Shown here: positions 1 through 6,243 of the stretch, piece by piece | Layout of the letters: every line of letters begins with the position of its first letter | Position numbering within the stretch: the stretch's first letter is position 1 | Assembly: GCA_024277285.1 (NCBI GenBank) | Contig: JAJRVM010000260.1 | Location: 1-9,764 of the forward strand | Length of the DNA stretch: 9,764 bases | From: Planctomycetota bacterium | GTDB taxonomy: Bacteria; Planctomycetota; Planctomycetia; Pirellulales; Pirellulaceae | Direction: 5' to 3' | The notes under the pieces: generated by a model | What the model was told of the DNA's origin: nothing | What the model saw: only the letters and a program-made list of their open reading frames with translations | The model's database searches: none | Program-made: the position numbers and the translations under genes

Positions 1-180
1 GATCGACAGTGCACGCGCGCGTTGGGCACGGCCGGGCACGTTTTGGAGCGCGCCCAGCAAGTAGCGCAGCGCTGGTTCCACGGAATTCGGCGTTGCCGGG
101 AGATCTTCGTCGCCTCCGATTCCGATGAATCGACGTGACGAGCCCACCACGCGGCGAACATAGCTGAGCGCGGCACTCAA
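1..180 (-). CDS. Partial unidentified protein, left edge
   Basis: Reading the minus strand from 180 to 1 gives 60 codons with no stop, running off the left end of the window. The translation contains RRFIGIGGDEDLP and then an amphipathic stretch ending LRYLLGALQNVPGRAQRARA, which looks more like a real protein than any other frame here; third codon positions are GC-leaning, as in the neighbouring genes. I do not recognise the family. There is no ATG: the only possible starts are TTG at 178-180 or GTG codons further in, and an in-frame TGA lies about 20 bases upstream of the TTG. Either it uses a rare start or it is the surviving part of a broken gene. No clear ribosome binding site is visible. 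Coding status is plausible, not proven. Confidence 0.35.
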   Translation of the reverse strand, partial: MSAALSYVRRVVGSSRRFIGIGGDEDLPATPNSVEPALRYLLGALQNVPGRAQRARALSI

Positions 181-699
181 ACGGCTTCGCGCTGAGCGTC
201 ATTTCTTGGGCAGCATGCTTGCTCAACGATCGCCGTTCGCGCCCACCACGCTCTCCATCACGTTTTTCCCATCTCGTCAGGCCGAACAGCATGTCACTCA
301 CCTCGCTGCGCTCTACGCACCCCCTCAAAATGGGGCACACTCAGCCGATGCAAGTGATCAAATTTAGTGTGTCTCATTCCTGCACTAACAGCACTGAGAA
401 TGGATGTGCGTGAGAGCAGATTTTGTGTGTCTTTCTTCTTGCAATGTCCTCGCATCTTGGTGCGTAATTGAGCAGTCCTTGAAGCTGCACCGCACTGGCT
501 CCGCTCGCGAGTGTTGTTCTCTTGATGATGGGAACACATTCTCGCGCTCACTCAGCCAGTGGCACACTACGCCAAGCGAACCGATGCGGCGTCGAAGCCC
601 TTCGGGCCTCCGGGGTCGCGTGGTGCCCGTGAAGGAAAAGCAGGGCAACAAAGGAAACGACAGTCCTGGCCGCGCACCCCCCCAGATACAGGAACGCGT
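181..699. other. Gene-free spacer with weak hairpins
   Basis: About 0.5 kb between the left-edge reading frame and the stop of the isomerase-like gene, both on the minus strand. The open frames here have mixed composition, no recognisable motifs and poor starts, so I call no gene. It holds a foldback around 493-561 and a short GCCC-TTC-GGGC hairpin near 597-607, either of which could end transcription of the isomerase-like gene on the minus strand. No clear T-tract follows them. Confidence 0.5.
493..561. repeat. Imperfect inverted repeat, possible terminator
   Basis: CACTGGCT at 493-500 is matched exactly by AGCCAGTG at 554-561. Inside it, a CGCGAG-type block near 506-511 faces CTCGCG at 541-546, and TGTTC at 515-519 pairs with GAACA at 532-536. 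The nested arrangement suggests a structured transcript or cruciform downstream of the minus-strand isomerase-like gene. Function is inferred only. Confidence 0.35.
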
Positions 700-1587
700 T
701 TACCAGCGATCACACTGCCGCAAGATCTCGAGTACTTCTTCGGTCGCCTTCTGCTTGCCGAACTCGCTCGCCACGATGTCACGATAGCCGGTCTCGTAGA
801 TCGCCTTAAAGACGTTCTGGTAGTTGATCTCGCCCGTCCCCGGTTCGTGCCGTCCTGGATTGTCGGCAAAATGAAAGTGACCAATCTCCTTGTGGTACTT
901 CTTGATATTGTTGATCAGATTCCCTTCGCTGATCTGTTGATGATAGATATCGAACAGGAACTTGATACACGGTCGATCGGTACGCTTCACCAGGTCTGAT
1001 CCATCAGCCGAATAGACCAGGAAATAGCCCGGGTGATTGACCAGGACGTTAAGCGTTTCCCAGACCAGGACAAGACCGGCATCTTCAACCATCGGTGCGA
1101 CCAATTGCCCCGCCTTGGCCAACGCATCGAGTTGCTCTTCCTTGCTGACACCTTTTCTGTCCGCCCCCGACAAAGCCAACACACATTTCGACCCAATCGC
1201 TTGTGCATTGGCAATCGATTCTTTGACCGCTTTCACAAACCGTGTGTGGTTTTCCGGATCGTTCGGCCCCCAGCCGTTGATCGACCCCATGCCACCACCA
1301 ACGGCACCACAAGCGACGCCTAGTTCAGCACACTTGGCTCGAACCGCTTCCTTGTCTTTCCAGCGACCACATCCAAGATTCTCGAACGCCGGAAATCCGG
1401 CCGCCGCAATTTGCTCGATTTTCTCGACATTGCTGCCCTTGAACCAGTTGGGAGATACGGCGATCTTCGTTCGCAAACCGTCCCCATTCTTCTTGCCTTC
1501 GGCCAAGATGGGGGAAGCAGCAACCACGCCGCTTCCCACTGCCGCCGCTGCCGTAGCACTTGCTTTGATAAATGTTCTTCGGTCCAT
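700..1587 (-). CDS. Tat-exported hydroxypyruvate isomerase-like TIM-barrel protein
   Basis: A 295-residue protein of the xylose isomerase-like TIM-barrel superfamily, closest in motifs to hydroxypyruvate isomerase (hydroxypyruvate to tartronate semialdehyde). The N-terminus MDRRTFIK followed by an Ala/Val-rich stretch to about residue 28 is a twin-arginine signal, so the folded enzyme is probably exported. Visible motifs are WETLN (E177), FDIYH (D213), GHFHFADNPGRHEPGTGEINY (H239, R246, H247) and ASEF (E275). E177, D213, H239 and E275 fit the divalent-metal ligands of this superfamily. Length without the leader, about 265, suits the family. The ATG at 1587 is secure: AGGAGG ends 8 bases upstream. 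It stands alone, diverging from the oxidoreductase gene at 2269 across a 0.7 kb spacer. True substrate is uncertain; exported planctomycete paralogues usually act on undefined sugars, so the isomerase name is a family-level label. Confidence 0.85.
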   Translation of the reverse strand: MDRRTFIKASATAAAAVGSGVVAASPILAEGKKNGDGLRTKIAVSPNWFKGSNVEKIEQIAAAGFPAFENLGCGRWKDKEAVRAKCAELGVACGAVGGGMGSINGWGPNDPENHTRFVKAVKESIANAQAIGSKCVLALSGADRKGVSKEEQLDALAKAGQLVAPMVEDAGLVLVWETLNVLVNHPGYFLVYSADGSDLVKRTDRPCIKFLFDIYHQQISEGNLINNIKKYHKEIGHFHFADNPGRHEPGTGEINYQNVFKAIYETGYRDIVASEFGKQKATEEVLEILRQCDRW

Positions 1588-1597
1588 ATCGGTTTCC

Positions 1598-1603
1598 TCC
1601 TAA
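1598..1603 (-). promoter_or_regulatory. Strong Shine-Dalgarno of the isomerase-like gene
   Basis: On the minus strand the sequence TTAGGAGG precedes the ATG at 1587, with eight bases between AGGAGG and the start. It is one of the two best ribosome binding sites in the window and fixes the start so that the complete twin-arginine leader is included. Confidence 0.7.
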
Positions 1604-1699
1604 GGCAGGCGTCGCCCGCAAGCCAAGAATCTAGAGTTGTGAATCCAGCGTCAGCGGCCTGTGCTCGTCGAGTGTGTACCAGTTGTTTCACGGGGCATT

Positions 1700-1713
1700 C
1701 CACGCGTGCGTGG
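1700..1713. promoter_or_regulatory. Candidate operator palindrome
   Basis: CCACGC-GT-GCGTGG is a perfect inverted repeat with a two-base centre, lying about 115 bases upstream of the isomerase-like start. Its size and symmetry suit a dimeric repressor, but no regulator is encoded in the window and the motif was not seen again here. Confidence 0.25.
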
Positions 1714-2114
1714 CGCATGTAGCTCACGAAATCAAGTTCCTAAGGATCCCTAGTCGTCGCGTCCATTTCAGCTGCAGCAAGATCAGGGTGCCATGCATCC
1801 CACGCTCAGGCCATCTCAATACTGTCCCGCGAATGTGGGGCGTTGTCAATGCGCCCTCAACATATCACAATCCCTTCATGCCGCGTTTTCCCACGCGGCA
1901 AGTGCCAGCAACCGGCAAAGAGGCCCACTTGGTGGCCCCCGGGAGTGGTTTCACGGTAAACGCAAGGGTATGAACCCGCCCTCACTCGTGCGTCAAGCTT
2001 TTGCTATTGAACACCCGATGACTTATCACGGATGGCTCTGGCAATACCACGGACGCTGGATTTGACACATTATCCGTGAGTTTGCCACGGCACGAATAGG
2101 ACACGATCGATTCG

Positions 2115-2136
2115 ATTCGCATACAATTCGCATACA
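2115..2136. repeat. 11-bp tandem repeat upstream of the oxidoreductase gene
   Basis: ATTCGCATACA occurs twice head to tail (2115-2125 and 2126-2136) and is followed by AT, so each unit yields a CATACAAT box resembling a -10 element. It lies about 130 bases before the oxidoreductase ATG. An 11-bp spacing, about one helical turn, would put two bound proteins on the same DNA face. Confidence 0.4.
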
Positions 2137-2268
2137 ATCTGACACGCTGCTACCGTCTGGCGTTGCGACGGGCCGACTCGGATCGCCGGCGGTATCGTCT
2201 CACAACCAATCACGCGCAGTGGCCCGCATTCGTATCACTCGCACTCTTACTTTAGGACTCGCAAACTC

Positions 2269-3300
2269 ATGACCAACGATGAACGAAAACTGGGCGTTGC
2301 TATTCATGGAGTGGGGGAAGTTGCCTATGCACACGCCGCAAGCTGGTTGAAGAATCCACATGTTGAGATCGTATCCGTAAGTAGCCGCAACCCCGACAGC
2401 GCGCGCGCATTGGCCCAACAGTTCGACCTTACCTGCACAATCGCCGAACGATTTGAAGACGTGTTGCAGGACGATCGTGTCAATATTGTCAACATAAGCG
2501 GTCCGAACCAAGTACATGCGGACCAAGCCATCGCCGCCGCGCAGGCGGGACGCCATATCCTGGTCGAAAAACCGATGGTCCTTACGATGGATCAAAACCG
2601 ATCACTTCGAGACGCCGTGCAGGCAGCTGGCGTGCGCAGTATCGTCAGTTTCGTACTGCGTTGGAATCCCATGTTCGACTGTCTCAAGTCACTATTGGCC
2701 AACCAAACGATCGGTGAACTTTTCTATGCGGAAGTCGACTACTGGCATGGATTGGGCCCTTCCTATCATGGTTGGTCGTGGGCCTCGAAAATCGCCACGG
2801 GCGGCAGCGCCAACTTACTGGCCGGCTGCCACGCCGTAGACGCCTTGCGTTGGTTTGTCGCCGATGAAGCGACCGAAGTCGCCGCGGTTTCAAATAACAA
2901 GAAAGGATTTTACGAGTACGATGCGAACGTGTTGGCAACTGTTAAGTTTCGCAACGGTGTGATCGGCAAGACTTCGGTGCTACTGGATGCCGTGATTCCC
3001 TACAGCTTCAACGTCGACCTGATCGGCACGGAAGGCGCCACACGTGACAACCGGCTCTGGGCACCAAAACTGCTGCCCGGACAAGATGCCTGGAGCACAT
3101 TCCCAACGATTACTCCTGATTCCGGCGACGTCCACCACCATCCATTCGATGCGCAAATCAACCATTTTGTTGACTGCATTCGCTCAGGAACCGAATCGCA
3201 CTGCAACGTTGCCGACGCTTACAAAACACACGAAATCTGCCTGGCGATCGACCAGTCACTGGCCGAAGGTGGGCGCCCAATCAGCCTGCCGCTGTCCTAA
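2269..3300 (+). CDS. Gfo/Idh/MocA family oxidoreductase
   Basis: A 343-residue NAD(P)-dependent dehydrogenase of the glucose-fructose oxidoreductase / inositol dehydrogenase / MocA family. Residues 8-19 (LGVAIHGVGEVA) form the Rossmann GxGxxA nucleotide-binding turn, SGPNQVHAD (77-85) follows, and EKP at 100-102 supplies the family lysine. The C-terminal substrate domain shows GGSANLLAGCHAVDALRW, with H188 and D191 in the usual catalytic HxxD place. The Asp common four residues before H188 (DxGxH) is absent, as I recall for a planctomycete subgroup. Length is typical. There is no signal peptide, so it is cytoplasmic. The ATG is preceded by a modest AGGA at 2254-2257, 11 bases away. It is transcribed alone, diverging from the isomerase-like gene and converging on the GH99 gene. 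Likely role: oxidation of a sugar or polyol; substrate unknown. Confidence 0.9.
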   Translation: MTNDERKLGVAIHGVGEVAYAHAASWLKNPHVEIVSVSSRNPDSARALAQQFDLTCTIAERFEDVLQDDRVNIVNISGPNQVHADQAIAAAQAGRHILVEKPMVLTMDQNRSLRDAVQAAGVRSIVSFVLRWNPMFDCLKSLLANQTIGELFYAEVDYWHGLGPSYHGWSWASKIATGGSANLLAGCHAVDALRWFVADEATEVAAVSNNKKGFYEYDANVLATVKFRNGVIGKTSVLLDAVIPYSFNVDLIGTEGATRDNRLWAPKLLPGQDAWSTFPTITPDSGDVHHHPFDAQINHFVDCIRSGTESHCNVADAYKTHEICLAIDQSLAEGGRPISLPLS

Positions 3301-3349
3301 TTATACAGCGCCACTTAGCCGCTCTATCGGAGGCTGGCTAATGACGAAT

Positions 3350-3547
3350 GACGCGGTACTCAAATGAAGTTGAACGTGCATTGAGATTTGGTTGGCTATG
3401 GAGCACCCCCCACCGCCTTGTGCGGTGGGGGAGAGGGGGGAGCAATTGGGATCTCGGCGTCCTCGCTGGCAAAACTCGTGCACGTACGGGACAAGCCCGC
3501 AGGGGTCCCAGACTTAGTCAAACGCGGCAATCGGCTAAACAGACACG
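3350..3547 (+). repeat. Degraded member of the GTTTAGCC foldback repeat family
   Basis: This stretch has the same order of parts as the element at 3576-3860. A TGAAGT block lies at 3366-3371, followed by a loosely similar ACGTGCA region. A hairpin with a perfect 10-bp stem (3407-3416 with 3422-3431) and loop CTTGT comes next. A second hairpin has loop ACAAG and stem CGGG/CCCG (3487-3499), and the right-end-like CGGCTAAACAG sits at 3532-3542. The left tip and the central long stem are not recognisable, so it is decayed or a shorter subtype. Boundaries are approximate. Confidence 0.55.
3407..3431. repeat. 10-bp GC hairpin with CTTGT loop
   Basis: The left arm at 3407-3416 (CCCCCACCGC) pairs perfectly with 3422-3431 around the loop CTTGT. 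The same stem-loop, with an 8-bp stem, recurs at 9705-9725 and in wobble form at 3636-3656. It is part of the repeat family rather than a lone terminator, though it could stop transcription coming from the oxidoreductase gene. Confidence 0.6.
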
Positions 3548-3589
3548 TCATCGGTAATTCGTTACTTACGAATAGGTAACTGTTTAGCC
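3533..3589. repeat. Inverted repeat joining two repeat elements
   Basis: GGCTAAACAG at 3533-3542 is the exact inverse of CTGTTTAGCC at 3580-3589. Between them ATTCGT (3557-3562) pairs with ACGAAT (3568-3573) around a five-base loop. The outer arms are the right-end sequence of the degraded element and the left end of the complete element, facing each other. The palindrome therefore arises from two neighbouring family members lying about 30 bases apart. Confidence 0.6.
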
Positions 3590-3711
3590 ATCTGAAGTGG
3601 GATGTGCACTCGAGTTGCTTTTCCATCGGTCGACCCCCGCCGCCTTGTGCGGTGGGTGAAGATGATTGGTAGGCTACCCGTGACTTCCCATCCCCTCCCC
3701 CACATTTACGG

Positions 3712-3756
3712 CCCCCTTGCCTCGCCGCCGCCGAAGGCGGCGGCGAGGCAAGGGGG
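3712..3756. repeat. Perfect 21-bp stem with GAA loop
   Basis: Positions 3712-3732 are the exact reverse complement of 3736-3756, separated only by GAA. The stem is almost entirely G and C apart from one TT/AA step and an AT pair in the middle. It is the centre of the foldback element and the strongest hairpin in the window, able to form a cruciform in DNA or a very stable stem in RNA. A G-run follows on the plus strand and there is no T-tract, so it is not a classical intrinsic terminator. Confidence 0.85.
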
Positions 3757-3796
3757 GGAGTAGCTGGCGTCGCGGGTAGCTCACCAGCCGTATTCA

Positions 3797-3817
3797 CCCA
3801 TGGGACAAGCCCATGGG
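3797..3817. repeat. 8-bp CCCATGGG hairpin with ACAAG loop
   Basis: CCCATGGG at 3797-3804 and again at 3810-3817 flank the loop ACAAG. As each arm is itself palindromic, the sequence is both a direct and an inverted repeat. It occupies the right-arm place that the CTTGT hairpin (3636-3656) holds in the left arm, with the inverse loop but a different stem. Confidence 0.65.
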
Positions 3818-3922
3818 AGTCACTTGAAAGCGACATTACTTCATTCGGCTAAACTGTTACACGAAAAGTTGCGGTTGCAAAGTGGCACTTTCCAACTAGG
3901 GCTGACGGCACCGATCACACCG

Positions 3923-6184
3923 CTACTCGTACGGCCCGAGCCCGACATCCGCGGGACCGATGTTGATCGGCCAATGTGCAGAGTCGCCCTGGCCAAACAC
4001 CTGGCGAATCTTCTCCAGCATCTCGAACCCAAATTCGGCACAAGGTTCGATATAGCTTCCCTCTCCCCACTCGTTCACCGGCCCCAACACAACGCGCGAT
4101 CCACCGGTCTTCGTGACATAATCAGCTGCGGCACGCAATAACCGCTCGAATTTTTCCGGCGTTCGACCCGTCATTACACGTGCCCGCGCCCCATGCCAAG
4201 GCCGTGAATCCCACCCCGTGTCAACGACCGGGTAGTAATCCAATGCTCCAGAGATCGAATCCCAGTGCTGCCACGCTTCGGCAGCAGTCGCCACGACGTC
4301 ATCGAAACGCATGCGCAGGGCACTCGGCCCTAAATCACGTGCCTTGCCCCATTCATGGTAGGTCGTCACAACATCGTAAGACTCCACCGACAATGTTTCG
4401 CACTGCGACTTCGACGGGGCATGTTGAATGGCGGCAAATGTAATCCCATCATAACCCGCATCGCGCGCCAGCTTGCGAGAATGCTCCAACGCCTTGCGGA
4501 CCAGGGCCGAACTGTCGGGTGTTCCATCGGTATGCCGGCGCAGCTCCTCTTGCACCAGATCCTCACGCAGCCGGCGCGGATCCCAGATCATTACCAACGG
4601 TTTGCCGTTTACACGATAGTAGGCTGGCAGATTGAAGTAATGGTCCAACCAATGACGTGTGACTTGATCCCAGTCTTTCATGGTATGCGTATTCGGTCGA
4701 TTATGATTCGCCCACATGATCGCGACTTTCAATTGGTCGCGGTAACGTGCCTTGCGATAAGCTTCAAACCAGTGCGTCAGTTGTTGCTTGCCAGCCACCC
4801 AATACCAGTCGACCAGAAACACACTAATGCCGTTCTCGCGAGCCCACTTGATTTGCCAATCAACACACTCAGGGTTGCCTTCGTCGTACCACCCCAACAG
4901 TGGCTTGCGCCATGGTGCGGTATCGCGGATCGGCGTCCATTTTTTATCCGGCTTGAAACCCGGAAAATAGTAAGCACAGACCTCGATTTTTGTCGCCACA
5001 GGCCGAGGCGGCGGGACATAGTTCGCCGTTTGCGGTGGAACGGCAGGGTCGATCCGCAGCTTCTTACGTAGTGACAAGTACGGTTCAGCCTTAAGCTCGA
5101 CTTCAAGGTGGCCCGCCGCGCGACCACTCACATTCCATGTGACCACCGCGTGCTGTCCAACGGCGATCGACTCGATTGATTGCACGGCCGGTTGCCCAAC
5201 CAGAGTCAGTTCGGCCGGCAGCTGAAGCCGCACATCGACTGGCCGAGAAACCGCACCGCCGACGTTCTGCACGTACCATCGCAACTGAGCGGTTTGGCCA
5301 ACTCGATTTACCCCCTCCGTAAACCCGAACGAATCGGTCTTGAGATGCGCAGGTCCTGCCGGCTGCGCGGTGAGTTTCACTGCGTTCAAAACGGCGCCCT
5401 GCGGCACTTGTACGCCAAGCAGAACGATCGTGCCGGTCCAGCCTGTATTCGAGTGCATCGGGACGTTGTACCAACGCGGCTCTTTGGCAGGTTCAATCTG
5501 GAACTCGCAACTCCGCTTGCCATTGCTCGTCCGCGTCGCCCACGACACCGAACCCGCACCTTGGGTCGGCGAAGTAATTTGCAGCGCGACCCACGGACGC
5601 GCGCCAACATCCACTTGCAAGGGAGGAGAAAAATATTGCGTACCCGAATCATGGCGTTTCCAGCCACTCAGTTCTTCGCTTGACAACCACTCCGTCCGAT
5701 CCACGGGTGCCGTCCCCGCCTTGCCACTCCACTCCTCAATGCGGATATAATCTACGGCAAACGTCACTCCTTGGTATACGTCCAAACGCAGTTGTCGAAT
5801 CGTCCCCTCGCCTTGCCAAAAAGGATACAGCACAATCTCCTGCCACTGGTCCCCACCGCGAACTTGAAACCGCGTCGTTTTCTTTGGGTCAAGCCCCCCG
5901 TACTGCCCTGTGGTCTCACCTGACCAATACAATTCGGCAACCCCCGACTCGTCCGCCTTGATGCGCAACACGACGTACTGCCAAGGAGTCGTTTTGAAGT
6001 CGAGTCCCCGACAGGTCAAGAACGGGTCCCAATCATGCGCCGAGGCATGCAACAGACCGTCGGCCACACTTACATTTTGCAAATGCGAATTCGGCACCCA
6101 TTGACGCAAGACGCCAGGATCATCAAATTCCCACGACGGCAGTCCCGCCAGGCATGCAGTCGTCACAAGCAGGGTGCTGATCAT
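3923..6184 (-). CDS. Multidomain secreted glycosidase, GH99/WbsX-like
   Basis: A 753-residue protein from the ATG at 6184. Residues 1-15 are hydrophobic and look like a Sec signal, though without basic residues. Then come a beta-rich, carbohydrate-binding-like domain (about 18-152, WEFDDP to DYIRIEEW), a second beta domain (about 164-274), and a NEW3/CARDB-like Ig domain (about 290-380, with LRWYVQNVGGAVSRPVDVRL). The C-terminal catalytic domain (about 398-738) is GH99/WbsX-like: YYFPGF, GISVFLVDWYW, YRVNGKPLVMIWDPRR and VNEWGEGSYIEP. E705 and E708 of NEWGEG match the three-apart glutamate pair that GH99 uses. Known GH99 enzymes are endo-acting mannan/mannosidic hydrolases; bacterial relatives are largely uncharacterised, so substrate is open. 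It follows the URO-D-like gene by 120 bases in the same direction. An in-frame ATG at 6280 would add 32 residues and cut that gap to 24; the added part contains a 16-bp tandem duplication and looks non-coding. Confidence 0.8.
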   Translation of the reverse strand: MISTLLVTTACLAGLPSWEFDDPGVLRQWVPNSHLQNVSVADGLLHASAHDWDPFLTCRGLDFKTTPWQYVVLRIKADESGVAELYWSGETTGQYGGLDPKKTTRFQVRGGDQWQEIVLYPFWQGEGTIRQLRLDVYQGVTFAVDYIRIEEWSGKAGTAPVDRTEWLSSEELSGWKRHDSGTQYFSPPLQVDVGARPWVALQITSPTQGAGSVSWATRTSNGKRSCEFQIEPAKEPRWYNVPMHSNTGWTGTIVLLGVQVPQGAVLNAVKLTAQPAGPAHLKTDSFGFTEGVNRVGQTAQLRWYVQNVGGAVSRPVDVRLQLPAELTLVGQPAVQSIESIAVGQHAVVTWNVSGRAAGHLEVELKAEPYLSLRKKLRIDPAVPPQTANYVPPPRPVATKIEVCAYYFPGFKPDKKWTPIRDTAPWRKPLLGWYDEGNPECVDWQIKWARENGISVFLVDWYWVAGKQQLTHWFEAYRKARYRDQLKVAIMWANHNRPNTHTMKDWDQVTRHWLDHYFNLPAYYRVNGKPLVMIWDPRRLREDLVQEELRRHTDGTPDSSALVRKALEHSRKLARDAGYDGITFAAIQHAPSKSQCETLSVESYDVVTTYHEWGKARDLGPSALRMRFDDVVATAAEAWQHWDSISGALDYYPVVDTGWDSRPWHGARARVMTGRTPEKFERLLRAAADYVTKTGGSRVVLGPVNEWGEGSYIEPCAEFGFEMLEKIRQVFGQGDSAHWPINIGPADVGLGPYE

Positions 6185-6211
6185 ATCATCGCTGCCTTTC
6201 CCATGAGTCGT

Positions 6212-6243
6212 TTCGTCTCGTTCACAATTCGTCTCGTTCACAA
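6212..6243. repeat. 16-bp tandem duplication upstream of the GH99 gene
   Basis: TTCGTCTCGTTCACAA occurs twice without a gap (6212-6227 and 6228-6243) just upstream of the preferred GH99 start. Sixteen is not a multiple of three, so a recent duplication here would shift the frame of any coding sequence through it. That argues against the alternative start at 6280. It may alter leader length between the two genes. Confidence 0.7.

Larger units (their letters stand above)
1588..2268. other. Divergent spacer, probable promoter region
   Basis: This 0.68 kb stretch separates the minus-strand isomerase-like gene from the plus-strand oxidoreductase gene, so it should carry both promoters. I found no convincing sigma-70 pair: a perfect TTGACA at 2062-2067 has no good -10 box at the right distance, and two TACAAT boxes in the tandem repeat at 2115-2136 lack a -35. 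Candidate regulatory sites are the 6-bp-armed palindrome at 1700-1713, the 8-bp inverted repeat TCACGGAT/ATCCGTGA (2026-2033 and 2072-2079), and that tandem repeat. No gene is supported here. Confidence 0.5.
3576..3860 (+). mobile_element. MITE-like foldback element with GTAAC-N-GTTTAGCC termini
   Basis: A ~285 bp non-coding element that is an imperfect palindrome over its whole length, centred on the GAA at 3733-3735. Blocks appear in the same order going inward from both ends. These are GTAAC-N-GTTTAGCC (3576-3589; inverse 3847-3860), TGAAGT (3593-3598; 3838-3843) and a hairpin with CTTGT/ACAAG loop (3636-3656; 3797-3817). Then come TGGGTGAA (3653-3660; 3793-3800), GCTACCCGYGAC (3673-3684; 3769-3780) and a perfect 21-bp stem (3712-3732; 3736-3756). 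The outermost 23 bases agree at 19 positions. It has no transposase gene, so if mobile it is moved by an enzyme encoded elsewhere. It could also be a REP-like structural repeat rather than a transposon derivative. A second copy of its left half begins at 9645. Confidence 0.65.
3568..3868. repeat. Candidate 8-bp target duplication around the foldback element
   Basis: ACGAATAG (3568-3575) directly precedes the left terminus and ACGAAAAG (3861-3868) directly follows the right terminus. They match at seven of eight positions in direct orientation, as expected for an ageing target-site duplication made by a cut-and-paste transposase. Chance agreement is possible, as 8 bp with one mismatch is weak alone; the exact abutment to both termini makes it persuasive. 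Confidence 0.5.
3301..3922. other. Convergent spacer filled with hairpin repeats
   Basis: The 0.62 kb between the ends of the oxidoreductase gene (plus) and the GH99 gene (minus) carries two members of one hairpin-rich repeat family and no credible gene. Long open frames across it on the minus strand are translations of GC-rich stems and are rejected. The position between converging genes suits a bidirectional transcription stop, though T-tracts after the stems are short or absent. Confidence 0.7.

Noticed and set aside
404..999. Overlapping plus-strand open frames of 127 and 146 codons
   Set aside because: The second is largely the antisense of the isomerase-like gene, and the first has Arg/Ser-rich composition with no start signal or family motif.
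1037..1603. 188-codon plus-strand frame
   Set aside because: Antisense shadow of the isomerase-like gene, which has a full Tat leader, catalytic motifs and a strong ribosome site.
1674..2065. Plus-strand frames of 90-99 codons in the divergent spacer
   Set aside because: No ribosome site, Pro/His/Arg-rich composition and no recognisable motif; they lie where promoters are expected.
2062..2090. Perfect TTGACA -35 box
   Set aside because: No -10-like hexamer occurs 16-18 bases downstream.
3797..3817. Restriction-site-like CCCATGGG pair as an operator
   Set aside because: It occupies the place of a family hairpin inside the foldback element, which explains it better than a regulator site.
3396..3836. 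146-codon open frame on the minus strand
   Set aside because: It translates hairpin repeats (Gly/Pro-rich runs from G/C stems), and its only similarity is to the other copy of the same DNA repeat.
3301..3922. CRISPR array
   Set aside because: The repeated units are few, palindromic, unequal in spacing and differ in stem sequence; there are no regular spacers and no cas genes.
4355..5071. 238-codon plus-strand frame
   Set aside because: Antisense of the GH99 gene, whose domains and NEWGEG motif are clear on the minus strand.
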